Below are positions 9,042-16,663 of a DNA stretch of 64,000 bases, one piece after another. A program made the translations under genes and the position numbers. Every line of letters starts with the position of its first letter. The stretch's first letter is position 1. The notes beneath the pieces are model-generated. The model made no database searches and was not told the DNA's origin. It saw only the letters and a list, made by a program, of their open reading frames with translations. The stretch comes from Methanolobus bombayensis (GTDB taxonomy: Archaea > Halobacteriota > Methanosarcinia > Methanosarcinales > Methanosarcinaceae): assembly GCF_017873415.1 (NCBI RefSeq), contig NZ_JAGGKD010000003.1, forward strand, positions 62,001 through 126,000, read 5' to 3'.

Positions 9042-9584
9042 TCAGGCATCTTCTGATTCATCTATAGAAACAAGTTCAATCTCAAAGATGAGAGTCTTAC
9101 CGGCAAGACGATGATTGAAATCAACAGTCACATTTGTGTCATTAATATTGACGATAGTACCTTCATATCCCTGAGCATATATTGTCTCCCCCATAACAGG
9201 AGTCATGTTGATAGCTTCAAATTGTTCTATTGGATATGAAACTACAAGGTAATCCTGAAACTGATAGCCTTCTTCAGGCGGAATTTCAACAGTCTTATCC
9301 TCACCAACTTCCATACCGACTACAGCATTATCAAAACCATCGATCATCTGACCAGAACCGACAACAAAAGACAGTGGACCATAGTCTCTTGCAGAATTAT
9401 AGATTTCATTTGCTTCAGCAACATCTGCTTTTGAAGTATCAAAAACAGTGCCATCTTCTAACATACCAGTATAGTTAACCGAAACCGCATCACCAGTCTG
9501 CACTACCTGTGAAGGCTCAGACTCCGTACAGCCACTTGCCAGCAGCATACCTATTAAGATTAAAAAAAGAACTATTTTTTTCAC
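9042..9584 (-). CDS. FKBP-type peptidyl-prolyl isomerase, lipoprotein (SlyD-like)
   Basis: A 180-residue protein. Residues 1-19 are a signal peptide ending in a lipobox-like LASGC, so Cys19 is probably the lipid-anchored residue. The FKBP domain starts at GDAVSVNYTGMLEDGTVFDTS and continues with SFVVGSGQMIDGFDNAVVGMEVGE. Between these is a flap-like insertion typical of archaeal two-domain FKBPs. It would catalyse prolyl isomerisation or act as chaperone on the outer face of the membrane. Upstream gene of a two-gene unit with the OB-fold protein. Confidence 0.93.
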   Translation of the reverse strand: MKKIVLFLILIGMLLASGCTESEPSQVVQTGDAVSVNYTGMLEDGTVFDTSKADVAEANEIYNSARDYGPLSFVVGSGQMIDGFDNAVVGMEVGEDKTVEIPPEEGYQFQDYLVVSYPIEQFEAINMTPVMGETIYAQGYEGTIVNINDTNVTVDFNHRLAGKTLIFEIELVSIDESEDA

Positions 9585-9772
9585 ATAATCACCAATTAAG
9601 TTAATTAATACATTTCATAACACCAGAAGCAGAGTTATTAACCCACATCAAGAATTATTTCCACAGACATAAATGAGTAGGTTTTTGGTATATAAGGCTA
9701 CTGAAAAAGTTCAGATTTGATAATTTTGCTATTAGTTAATTTATTTAGAATTATAAATTACCAAGAAAAGAT

Positions 9773-9783
9773 TAATATATAAA
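9773..9783 (+). promoter_or_regulatory. TATA box of the archaellin gene
   Basis: TAATATATAAA lies about 80 bases before the start codon. With the usual 25-base offset, transcription would begin near 9800, giving a leader of about 55 bases. Confidence 0.5.
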
Positions 9784-9853
9784 GCAATACTATAATTATT
9801 GTGCAATTGTTACTAGTAATACACCTCATAAATCGAGTCCCATGGTGAAATTG

Positions 9854-10681
9854 ATGCAACAGAGACACATATTTAAAAAATTCATTTCATACACAAATGC
9901 TCAGATAGGAATTGGCACACTAATTATCTTTATTGCAATGGTCCTTGTTGCAGCAGTTGCTGCCTCAGTATTGATTACGACATCAGGAGTTTTACAACAG
10001 GAAGCGCAGGCAACAGGAAAGGAAGCAACCAAAGAAGTTTCATCAAATCTCATGGTTCAGAAAGTTGAAGGATTCAGGGCGAAGAACAGTAACACGGACA
10101 TGGCCAATACAGTTGACATGCTGAAAATAACTCTTGGATTAAGTGCTGCCAGCGAACCTGTAGACCTGTCAGCGGTTGTCATCAGCATAACAGACGGGTT
10201 CCAGACAAATAATCTTGTTTACGCAGGTAACAGGAACAGCCTTGCACCACGTTCAGATTTTGACGGAAGAATGTCAGGTTTCAGTACAGATACAGCAACA
10301 AACCTTTTGACGCTGTTGACAGGCAACTCGACCATAGGAAATACGGAACTAAATGTGACCTATACCAATGCAAAATACTATTTCACAGTTGACAATATAA
10401 GAGATGAAGATGACTCATTCTCACAATCATCACCAGTACTTACAACCGGAGATTTTGTAATTATATACGTCTCAACCGCATCAGACACATCAGTAAGTAC
10501 AGGATACACTACTCTTTATGCAATGAATGTTTCGTCATCACTCCAATCATCGGGCCTTAATCTTGTCCCAAGGTCATCGATTAATCTGGCATTGACACCT
10601 GAAGCTGGTGCATCCACAAGCGCAGATTTCATTCTGCCCACAACCTATGGAAGCAAAGAAGCAGTTCAACTTTATCCATAA
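9854..10681 (+). CDS. archaellin (flagellin), FlaB type
   Basis: A 275-residue major archaellum filament protein. It has a class III (type IV prepilin-like) signal with basic N-terminus ([10 protein letters not shown]), a predicted FlaK/PibD cleavage before [10 protein letters not shown], and the hydrophobic assembly helix [17 protein letters not shown] beta-rich globular domain with potential N-glycosylation sequons (NST, NVT, NVS) follows. ATG 9854 is preferred over ATG 9842 because GGTGA at 9845-9849 sits five bases before it. No other archaellum genes (flaC-J) are in the window, so this copy is unlinked from any assembly operon seen here. Confidence 0.92.
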   Translation: MQQRHIFKKFISYTNAQIGIGTLIIFIAMVLVAAVAASVLITTSGVLQQEAQATGKEATKEVSSNLMVQKVEGFRAKNSNTDMANTVDMLKITLGLSAASEPVDLSAVVISITDGFQTNNLVYAGNRNSLAPRSDFDGRMSGFSTDTATNLLTLLTGNSTIGNTELNVTYTNAKYYFTVDNIRDEDDSFSQSSPVLTTGDFVIIYVSTASDTSVSTGYTTLYAMNVSSSLQSSGLNLVPRSSINLALTPEAGASTSADFILPTTYGSKEAVQLYP

Positions 10682-10687
10682 GAAAAG

Positions 10688-10812
10688 TAAGGCTTGAAAG
10701 AAGAACTTGTATAAATAGAATGGTGGACTGGTCGGGAATTGAACCCGAGGCCTCTACCATGCCAAGGTAGCGATCTTCCCCTGATCTACCAGCCCGGGAA
10801 TGTCAAGCCTTA
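10688..10812 (-). repeat. 10-bp inverted repeat enclosing tRNA-Ala
   Basis: TAAGGCTTGA at 10688-10697 and its exact reverse complement TCAAGCCTTA at 10803-10812 flank the tRNA. In the minus-strand transcript the leader would pair with the trailer and close a helix around the pre-tRNA. Confidence 0.75.
10721..10795 (-). tRNA. tRNA-Ala (GGC)
   Basis: The minus strand folds into a full cloverleaf. The acceptor stem GGGCTGG/CCAGTCC contains G3-U70, the main alanine identity element. The anticodon stem CTACC/GGTAG encloses loop TTGGCAT with anticodon GGC, and the T arm is TCGGG TTCAATT CCCGA. Discriminator A and an encoded CCA (10721-10723) follow. It diverges from tRNA-Ile and lies just beyond the convergent archaellin gene. 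No intron. Confidence 0.97.
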
Positions 10813-10933
10813 GAACACATAATCTTTCATAAATCTAACGCTATAAATTGAGAAGAGACAAATTCATTCTGAAAAATATTTTGATTTTTTCGATTTCGAG
10901 CGAAATGTTAAAGTATCTGTATGCGTATTTGGA

Positions 10934-10956
10934 GTGTCGCGTGATGAAGGCGACAC
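10934..10956 (+). promoter_or_regulatory. hairpin in the tRNA-Ile 5' leader
   Basis: GTGTCGC (10934-10940) and GCGACAC (10950-10956) form a perfect 7-bp stem with a 9-base loop. It begins about 26 bases after a TATA-like TTAAAGTA (10908-10915), close to the expected transcription start, and ends 17 bases before the mature tRNA. Confidence 0.6.
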
Positions 10957-10973
10957 ACAAACACAGGCAAATT

Positions 10974-11050
10974 GGGCCCGTAGCTTAGCTAGGTGGAGCG
11001 CACGGCTGATAACCGTGAGGCCCTGAGTTCGAATCTCAGCGGGCCCACCA
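10974..11050 (+). tRNA. tRNA-Ile (GAT)
   Basis: Full cloverleaf: acceptor GGGCCCG/CGGGCCC, anticodon stem CACGG/CCGTG with loop CTGATAA (anticodon GAT at 11008-11010), T arm CTGAG TTCGAAT CTCAG. Discriminator A and an encoded CCA (11048-11050) follow. No intron. Divergent from tRNA-Ala. Confidence 0.97.
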
Positions 11051-11450
11051 TAAACCTGTTATCAGATTTTATTACTATTTTTTGCAACATTGTGATCTTA
11101 GTTTACAACTATTAATTTTGAATAGAAACAGGACATTTGACAGTTTAAGTTTCCTGATAGTCTTTCACACATCGTTTATAAAACCTATATCCTGCAGATA
11201 TTATATTCAATAATATATCATTGAAAATAGATGTTGAAGATTTACTATCTTAATATAAAAAATATTAATATATAATCACTGCTTATAATAGTGATTAGTG
11301 TTAACCATAATATTTCAGGGTTAAAACGGGAATTAAGCACACTATACCATAAGTGATTCCAAAGGAACCACTATATTCCCGTAAAAACAAAAATCCTGAT
11401 AGCACGAATCCGAACAAAACGAAATGAATTCATATAATCGGTGATTGACA
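11051..11450. other. intergenic region before the winged-helix regulator
   Basis: About 400 AT-rich bases with no supported gene. It holds a TAATCACT/AGTGATTA dyad at 11273-11297, a TTAACC/GGTTAA pair shortly after, and several TATA-like runs around 11250-11275 that could serve the regulator gene at 11451. Confidence 0.5.
11273..11297. promoter_or_regulatory. 8-bp dyad, possible operator
   Basis: TAATCACT and AGTGATTA are exact inverted copies separated by nine bases. They directly follow a TATA-like AATATTAATATATAA and lie about 155 bases before the regulator start codon, so autoregulation is possible but unproven. Confidence 0.35.
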
Positions 11451-11825
11451 ATGAGAGAGAAAAAACCAAGCGGCATGAGTGAAAAAGAGTATGAAATAGT
11501 AGAATTACTCAGGAAATTAGACATAAACAGACCTGTCGCACTGACTCTTGCCTGCCTCTCCAGTGGAGAAGAAATAACCTCCCGTGAAATTGAAAAAAAC
11601 TCCAGTCTAAGGCAACCTGAAGTAAGCATAGCAATGCGATATCTTAAAGACAACAACTGGGTAGATATTCGGGAAGAAAAGAAAACAGAAGGAAAAGGCA
11701 GACCTGTTAAACTTTACAGGCTCATCACACCACTGGAGGAGATTGTACATAGCATTGAACAAAGAATTATTCTTGAAAGCAGGTCGGTGCTCAATAACAT
11801 TGAAAAACTGAAAAGACTTGCATAA
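11451..11825 (+). CDS. winged-helix transcriptional regulator
   Basis: A 124-residue, probably dimeric DNA-binding protein. Residues 15-85 form a winged helix: helices EYEIVELLRKL and PVALTLACL, a recognition segment SSLRQPEVSIAMRYLKDNNW, then the wing DIREEKKTEGKGRPVKLYRL. A C-terminal helix (IVHSIEQRIILESRSVLNNIEKL) probably dimerises. The fold is of the ArsR/MarR-like archaeal type; no metal-binding cysteines are present. ATG 11451 is chosen because GGTGAT at 11440-11445 precedes it; TTG 11445 would overlap this site. Ligand and targets unknown. Confidence 0.85.
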   Translation: MREKKPSGMSEKEYEIVELLRKLDINRPVALTLACLSSGEEITSREIEKNSSLRQPEVSIAMRYLKDNNWVDIREEKKTEGKGRPVKLYRLITPLEEIVHSIEQRIILESRSVLNNIEKLKRLA

Positions 11826-11849
11826 TTCTTTGATCTTCTTTTATTACAA

Positions 11850-11881
11850 TTTGCTGCCATGTGCAGCAAAAACTATTTTTT
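11850..11881 (+). terminator. terminator after winged-helix regulator
   Basis: TTTGCTGC (11850-11857) and GCAGCAAA (11863-11870) form an exact 8-bp stem with a 5-base loop, followed by AACTATTTTTT, 25 bases after the stop codon. Confidence 0.65.
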
Positions 11882-11993
11882 ACAGAGAGACATATCTCCC
11901 ATTAACAATCAATCCTATCGAAGATTTTAAGTTAATAAGGTAGTGTATCATCGCTATCATACTAATTTGCAGTTATATAATGGAGTTAATCTT

Positions 11994-13235
11994 TTGAGCA
12001 CTATAAGTGAGAAAATTTTTAGCCGTGCATCCGGCAAGAAAGTAAAAGCAAACGACTTTGTGATAGCAGATGTTGATTTTGCCATGGCACACGACGGGAC
12101 TAGCGTCCTTGCAGTTAAATCTTTCAAGGAGATGGAAGAAGAAAAAGTATGGAACCCTGAAAAGATAATCATACCTTTTGACCACCTCACACCTGCAAAC
12201 ACAGACACAACTGCCGTATTACACCACGAGATCCGTGAATGGATCAAAGAGCAGAAGATCAGTAATTTCTACGACGTAGGTGAAGGAATCTGCCACCAGT
12301 TACTTCCAGAGAATGGATTTGCCCTTCCCGGAAAACTTGTTGTGGGAGCAGATTCACATTCATGTACATATGGTGCATTCGGAGCATTTGGAACAGGAGT
12401 AGGTGCCACTGACATGTCAGAGATCTTTGCATCAGGAAAACTCTGGTTCAAGGTCCCCGAAAGCATAAAAATAACAGCTGACGGTAGTTTTAAAGAAGGC
12501 GTTTATGCAAAGGATCTCATACTTAAGATAATTGGCACACTTGGAGTTGCAGGTGCCACTTACAAAGCTGCAGAATTCTATGGAAATGCCATTGATTCCA
12601 TGTCAATGTCAGGCCGTATGACACTTAGTAATATGGCTATAGAAATGGGTGGGAAAGCAGGAATAATTCCACCTGACAAAAAAACCTTCGACTTTCTGGA
12701 AGGAAGAGCATCAGAGGAATATCAGCCCGTTTATGCCGATGAAGGTGCAGTTTATTCAGATGAATACACTTTTGATGTAAATGAACTGGAGCCACAGATA
12801 GCATCCCCCCATCAGGTTGACAACGTTCAGGACATTTCTGATATCAAACCAACAAAAGTTGACCAGGCATTCATAGGGACCTGTACAAATGGCAGACTGG
12901 AAGATCTGGAAGTTGCTGCATCTATACTAAAAGGAGAGAAAGTTGCCGTGCGCACACTTATCGTGCCTGCATCCCGCAATGTACTGATAGAAGCTGTGAG
13001 AAAAGGTATAGTCGAAACTTTACTTGAAGCTGGATCTGTGATTGGTTCACCCGGATGCGGACCGTGCCTGGGAGGGCATATGGGCGTTATCGGAAAAGGT
13101 GAGACCTGCATTTCCACAGCTAACAGGAACTTCAAGGGAAGAATGGGAGTCGGCGGTTTCATATACCTGGGATCACCTGCAACGGCAGCAGCATCCGCCT
13201 TAACAGGAGAGATTACTGACCCCCGGGAAATCTGA
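11994..13235 (+). CDS. 3-isopropylmalate dehydratase / homoaconitase large subunit
   Basis: A 413-residue aconitase-superfamily large subunit. It hydrates and dehydrates isopropylmalate in leucine synthesis or homocitrate-type acids in coenzyme B/2-oxosuberate synthesis. The [4Fe-4S] ligands are visible in [11 protein letters not shown] and in [14 protein letters not shown]. The central substrate region ([22 protein letters not shown]) and the C-terminal NRNFKGRMG are intact. Start is TTG at 11994, eight bases after GGAG, giving [14 protein letters not shown]; the in-frame extension to 11943 adds non-family residues. The small subunit is not adjacent, so LeuC and HacA cannot be told apart here. 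Confidence 0.92.
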   Translation: MSTISEKIFSRASGKKVKANDFVIADVDFAMAHDGTSVLAVKSFKEMEEEKVWNPEKIIIPFDHLTPANTDTTAVLHHEIREWIKEQKISNFYDVGEGICHQLLPENGFALPGKLVVGADSHSCTYGAFGAFGTGVGATDMSEIFASGKLWFKVPESIKITADGSFKEGVYAKDLILKIIGTLGVAGATYKAAEFYGNAIDSMSMSGRMTLSNMAIEMGGKAGIIPPDKKTFDFLEGRASEEYQPVYADEGAVYSDEYTFDVNELEPQIASPHQVDNVQDISDIKPTKVDQAFIGTCTNGRLEDLEVAASILKGEKVAVRTLIVPASRNVLIEAVRKGIVETLLEAGSVIGSPGCGPCLGGHMGVIGKGETCISTANRNFKGRMGVGGFIYLGSPATAAASALTGEITDPREI

Positions 13236-13275
13236 TATTCTATAAGCACATATAAAGGGTAAAGGAGATAGCAAA

Positions 13276-13479
13276 ATGGAACTTGACAAAGCAAAACTTG
13301 AGCATCTGATAGGACACTGGATAGAGCATAATGACAGCCACATTACCAGCTTCAATGAGTGGGCTGATAAAATACAGTCTGCAGGATATGCCGATCTGGC
13401 GGAGGACATCAGAGGAGCTGCAATGAAAATGGATGAATGTTCCAATTTGCTTGAAACTGCCAAACAGAAACTTGGATAA
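13276..13479 (+). CDS. small conserved helical protein
   Basis: A 67-residue protein with a strong AAAGGAG ribosome binding site. It is almost entirely alpha-helical, with the sequence HLIGHWIEHNDSHITSFNEWADKIQSAG and a second amphipathic helix ending LLETAKQKLG. I recognise the HWIEHN type of motif from small proteins of anaerobes and methanogens, but no function is established to me. His and Asp/Glu spacing could bind metal; this is speculation. It follows the aconitase-type gene by 40 bases and is probably in the same transcript. Confidence 0.75.
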   Translation: MELDKAKLEHLIGHWIEHNDSHITSFNEWADKIQSAGYADLAEDIRGAAMKMDECSNLLETAKQKLG

Positions 13480-13489
13480 CAGAAGAGCT

Positions 13490-14251
13490 ATGATTGGAAA
13501 GAATCTCTGGTTTTTTGCAGGCATGATAACTATATCATGCCTTATGTGCGTGACAGGAGTTGCAGGTGCAACTGCAAGTGTCAGCATACTGCCATCAGTT
13601 GAAACTGTTGCCCCGGGAGAAGAATTCACACTGGACGTATATGTAAAACCTGACACTCAGATAGCAGGTATTCAGCTTGACATTAATACTGACTGTCCGC
13701 TGGTGACAATTGAATATGTCGAAGAAGGAGAGTTATTTTCCAGCACAGGTTCACCGGTAATGTTCAATCCCGGTACCATCGAAGATAATGGCAAAAAAGT
13801 ATCCCAGGTGTATGGATCCCTTATCATGGAGGACGGAACATCAGATGAAGGTACATTCTGCACAATAAAACTGGTAGCTTCTGAAGACACAGGAAACTGC
13901 CAGCTAAGAGTAGAGAACATCATAGTTGGAGATACACAGGGCAATGAACTTGACACAGTCACATATGACGCTCTGGTAAGTATCAGTGGTGAAATAGAGA
14001 CCACTGATATAGATAGTGATAACGATGATGATACTGAGTTGATCGTCAGGCAGGATGAGACTGCAGATTCATCAGACGATGAAGAAGAAACAGCACTTCA
14101 GAGTGCACAGGATACTGTAGAATCAAACGATCCCCTAGAATCTGCACCTGCGCCAAACGCTGAAAACAGCACATCGAATATCAACATACTTGCAGTTTCA
14201 GCAATTGCATTCCTTGCCCTGGCATATGTCCTTGACAGAAAAAAGAAATAA
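13490..14251 (+). CDS. secreted, membrane-anchored cohesin-domain protein
   Basis: A 253-residue protein. It has a signal peptide at residues 1-27 (FFAGMITISCLMCVTGVAGATA). A cohesin-like beta domain covers about 30-165 (ASVSILPSVETVAPGEEFTLDVYV ... VAGIQLDINTD type strands). An Asp/Glu/Ser-rich linker follows at about 170-225, and a C-terminal membrane helix (INILAVSAIAFLALAYVL) ends in a basic RKKK stop. It is probably displayed outside the cell. In archaea such domains occur without cellulosomes and probably mediate protein-protein contacts. Start ATG 13490 lies just after the small gene; an upstream in-frame ATG at 13433 would lie within that gene and destroy the signal peptide. Confidence 0.85.
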   Translation: MIGKNLWFFAGMITISCLMCVTGVAGATASVSILPSVETVAPGEEFTLDVYVKPDTQIAGIQLDINTDCPLVTIEYVEEGELFSSTGSPVMFNPGTIEDNGKKVSQVYGSLIMEDGTSDEGTFCTIKLVASEDTGNCQLRVENIIVGDTQGNELDTVTYDALVSISGEIETTDIDSDNDDDTELIVRQDETADSSDDEEETALQSAQDTVESNDPLESAPAPNAENSTSNINILAVSAIAFLALAYVLDRKKK

Positions 14252-14264
14252 AATAAAGGGATAA

Positions 14265-14316
14265 AAAGATCTTGGAAAATTTTAAAAATAAAGGTTCAAA
14301 GCATAGCTTTGTAACC
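14265..14316 (-). terminator. terminator downstream of hmgA
   Basis: CAAAGC (14297-14302) and GCTTTG (14306-14311) form a stem with a 3-base loop, extended by GGTT/AACC around a bulged T. On the minus strand it is followed by TTTATTTTTAAAATTTT, seven bases beyond the hmgA stop. Confidence 0.5.
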
Positions 14317-14322
14317 GTATGT

Positions 14323-15567
14323 TCACCTTCCAAGTTCAGCATGAGCTTTTGCAAGATGACCTGCTGCCTGCGCACCAATAAGTGATATCTCACCTGCCAG
14401 CACAGCACAGGCAATGATCTCTGCAAGCTTTTTAGCATTAGAGCCTGGCGGAGTACCTGAGCCGTTAGCACCTAAAAGACGCAGACATTCATGCTGAGGT
14501 CCAAGATTGGTACCGCCTCCAACTGTTCCAAGAGGCATTGAAGGAATGGTCACAGAACAATAGATATCACCATATTTTGTCAATTCCATGGTTGTAATGG
14601 TACTGCTGCCTTCAACCACATGAGCAGGGTCCTGCCCACATGCGATATACATTGCAGCTATGATGTTTGCAGCGTGTGCGTTGTAACCAAGGGAGCCGGC
14701 GCGTGCAGAACCAAGAAGATTCTTACGGTAATTGACCTCAAACATAGTCTCAGGCTTACATTTCAGACGTGTTTCCACAAGTTCTGCAGGTATTGTCACA
14801 TCTGCAACAACGGTCTTTCCTCTTCCAAGAATGTTGTTTATTATAGCAGGCTTCTTATCAGTACACATATTACCTGAAAGTGAGACAGGAATTGCACCGA
14901 ACTCATCTTTTATCAGGCTAAGTACTGAATCTGTGGCAATTGTCACCATATTCATTCCCATGGCATCCTTTGTATCATATGAAAAACGCACATATACAGA
15001 ATTACCAGTCACAAATGACTTCACATCCAGCAACTCACCAAAGCGGGTTGTTTCAGATGCCTTTGCCTTCATTCGAGACAGGACACCAGGATCCTCCAAC
15101 CAGTCTGCAAACTCCTTAGCTTTTATAACATCTCCCAATCTGAACACAGGAGCTCTTGTCATAACATCCTGGAATATCCTGACATTTGCACCACCGGATT
15201 TGGTAATAACAGAACAGCCCCTATTCACACTGGCAACAAGTGCACCTTCTGTGGTTGCAAGTGGAAGGCGGAATTCATCATTTGCATATTCACCATTCAC
15301 CTTAAGAGGACCTGCCACGCCAAGAGGCACCTGAATCACACCTATCATGTTCTCAACATTTTTCTTAGTTGCATTCTCAACATCAATTGAAAAATTCTGT
15401 ATGTGATCGAAAGTAAAATCTGAAACTTCCTCTAAAGAAAGTCTCCTGATCATGACAGCTGTCTCTTTATCTGTGAGACTGTCCAGTTTGTGATAAGATA
15501 TTTCCCCTGAAATTACTCCTTCGAGTAACTCTTTTTTTTCCCTGTTCAAATCAGTTCTTAATGTCAT
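14323..15567 (-). CDS. hmgA: 3-hydroxy-3-methylglutaryl-CoA reductase (class I)
   Basis: NADPH-dependent reduction of HMG-CoA to mevalonate, the committed step toward archaeal isoprenoid ether lipids. The 414-residue protein has full length for the soluble archaeal enzyme. Catalytic elements visible: Glu107 in TTEGALVASVNRG, DAMGMNMV at 201-208, the lysine pair 238-239 in CTDKKP, Asp313 in GQDPAH, GTVGGGTNLGPQ at 347-358, and the C-terminal His409 in HLAKAH. It is cytosolic with no membrane segments. The ATG at 15567 starts MTLRTDLNRE. Monocistronic; divergent from the KaiC-like gene. Confidence 0.97.
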   Translation of the reverse strand: MTLRTDLNREKKELLEGVISGEISYHKLDSLTDKETAVMIRRLSLEEVSDFTFDHIQNFSIDVENATKKNVENMIGVIQVPLGVAGPLKVNGEYANDEFRLPLATTEGALVASVNRGCSVITKSGGANVRIFQDVMTRAPVFRLGDVIKAKEFADWLEDPGVLSRMKAKASETTRFGELLDVKSFVTGNSVYVRFSYDTKDAMGMNMVTIATDSVLSLIKDEFGAIPVSLSGNMCTDKKPAIINNILGRGKTVVADVTIPAELVETRLKCKPETMFEVNYRKNLLGSARAGSLGYNAHAANIIAAMYIACGQDPAHVVEGSSTITTMELTKYGDIYCSVTIPSMPLGTVGGGTNLGPQHECLRLLGANGSGTPPGSNAKKLAEIIACAVLAGEISLIGAQAAGHLAKAHAELGR

Positions 15568-15774
15568 ATATAAACTCCAGTGAATTAAACAAACAGCATC
15601 CCATATCGTTTTTTATAAATATGGACTTGGCATCAATAATACAAAAAGTTCACGCCTAATGGATTTCAGATGTTGCAGGTAATTCTGCCCCTGTGAATAA
15701 AATTAAATACGTGATTTTTTATATTAGAATAACATAATAAACATTATTCGAAAAAGTACTGATGATAATCATTA

Positions 15775-15795
15775 TGTCCTTTCACTGAAAGGACA
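15775..15795 (+). promoter_or_regulatory. 21-bp perfect palindrome before the KaiC-like gene
   Basis: TGTCCTTTCA (15775-15784) and TGAAAGGACA (15786-15795) are exact inverted copies around a single C. One base later comes a TATA-like ACATTTAAG (15797-15805). The position just upstream of the TATA box is where archaeal activators or BRE-blocking repressors bind. Confidence 0.6.
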
Positions 15796-15865
15796 CACAT
15801 TTAAGCAACGAAGTTTGGGACAAAATATTCAGAAATTGATCAGAGAGATATAAAGAGTGGTAAAC

Positions 15866-16594
15866 ATGACAGATGCCGATCCATCAGAAAGAGTGAGTTC
15901 CGGTATTTCCGGACTTGATGAAATGCTGCGCGGAGGATTCTTCGAAGGGACTGCAAATGTCGTATCAGGCGATTCTGGTACAGGTAAAACGATATTTGGA
16001 ACACAGTTCATTGTTGAGGGAGCGAAAAATGGTGAAAAGGTAATGTGTATCATTACTTCAGAAGAATCAAAATCCATCGTAAGAGAAATGAAAACATCTT
16101 TTGGATGGAATCTTGAAGAATACGTGGAACAGGGGTTGTTAACCTTTGTGGATATCACGGATCCAAGCCTGCGCCTGCAGAAGAGCGTGGAAATTGCGCC
16201 ATCAGAACTCATCAAAAGCTTCAAAAAACTTGTAGAAAGCAAGATTGAGGACATACAGCCAACACGTATATTCATTGACTCGGTTGAGGCTCTTTTCCTT
16301 GCAATCGAATCAAACTACAAACTCAGAACCCTTATTGATGACGTATTCAGCATATTCCGCAAACATAACGTAACTTCTGTAATAACAGTAGGTTCAATGT
16401 TCGGACTTGATGAGATGGTTGAATACGGTGCAGATTCAGTCATAAAACTTGGCCGTATCATGGCTGGAAATAACCTTCAGCGTTCAATATATGTCATGAA
16501 GATGAGAGGATCAGGAACCATCAACGAAGTACGGGTTCTCAGCATCTCAGATAGCGGTATGGCAGTGCTGGCACAATCACCATACTTAGAATAA
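15866..16594 (+). CDS. KaiC-like RecA-superfamily ATPase (single domain)
   Basis: A 242-residue RecA-fold ATPase. Walker A is GDSGTGKT at 35-42. The N-terminus SSGISGLDEMLRGGFFEG is the KaiC/RadA-like lead-in, and RIFIDSVEALFLAI is the Walker B region. A C-terminal stretch (LQRSIYVMKMRGSG) matches family members. Archaeal genomes hold many such proteins, thought to act in signalling or chemotaxis/archaellum control (FlaH relatives); this one's partner is unknown. ATG 15866 follows AGTGGT; a GTG at 15857 would add three residues. Its promoter has a striking palindrome. Confidence 0.88.
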   Translation: MTDADPSERVSSGISGLDEMLRGGFFEGTANVVSGDSGTGKTIFGTQFIVEGAKNGEKVMCIITSEESKSIVREMKTSFGWNLEEYVEQGLLTFVDITDPSLRLQKSVEIAPSELIKSFKKLVESKIEDIQPTRIFIDSVEALFLAIESNYKLRTLIDDVFSIFRKHNVTSVITVGSMFGLDEMVEYGADSVIKLGRIMAGNNLQRSIYVMKMRGSGTINEVRVLSISDSGMAVLAQSPYLE

Positions 16595-16627
16595 GTGGCA
16601 TCTTTGCCACATTTTATCTATTTTTTC
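16595..16627 (+). terminator. terminator of KaiC-like gene
   Basis: GTGGCA (16595-16600) and TGCCAC (16605-16610) form an exact 6-bp stem with a TCTT loop, followed by ATTTTATCTATTTTTT, immediately after the stop codon. Confidence 0.65.
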
Positions 16628-16663
16628 TGTTTCAACTCAATTCTGATATTATTTTTTAAAAAA

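Noticed and set aside
14732-15334. 200-residue plus-strand frame inside hmgA
   Set aside because: A shadow of hmgA, whose catalytic motifs are all present on the minus strand.
15761-15787. Box C/D-like signals (CTGATGA ... CTGA)
   Set aside because: The first box starts with C rather than a purine, spacing is about 20 bases, and no internal boxes are present. The palindrome explains the sequence better.
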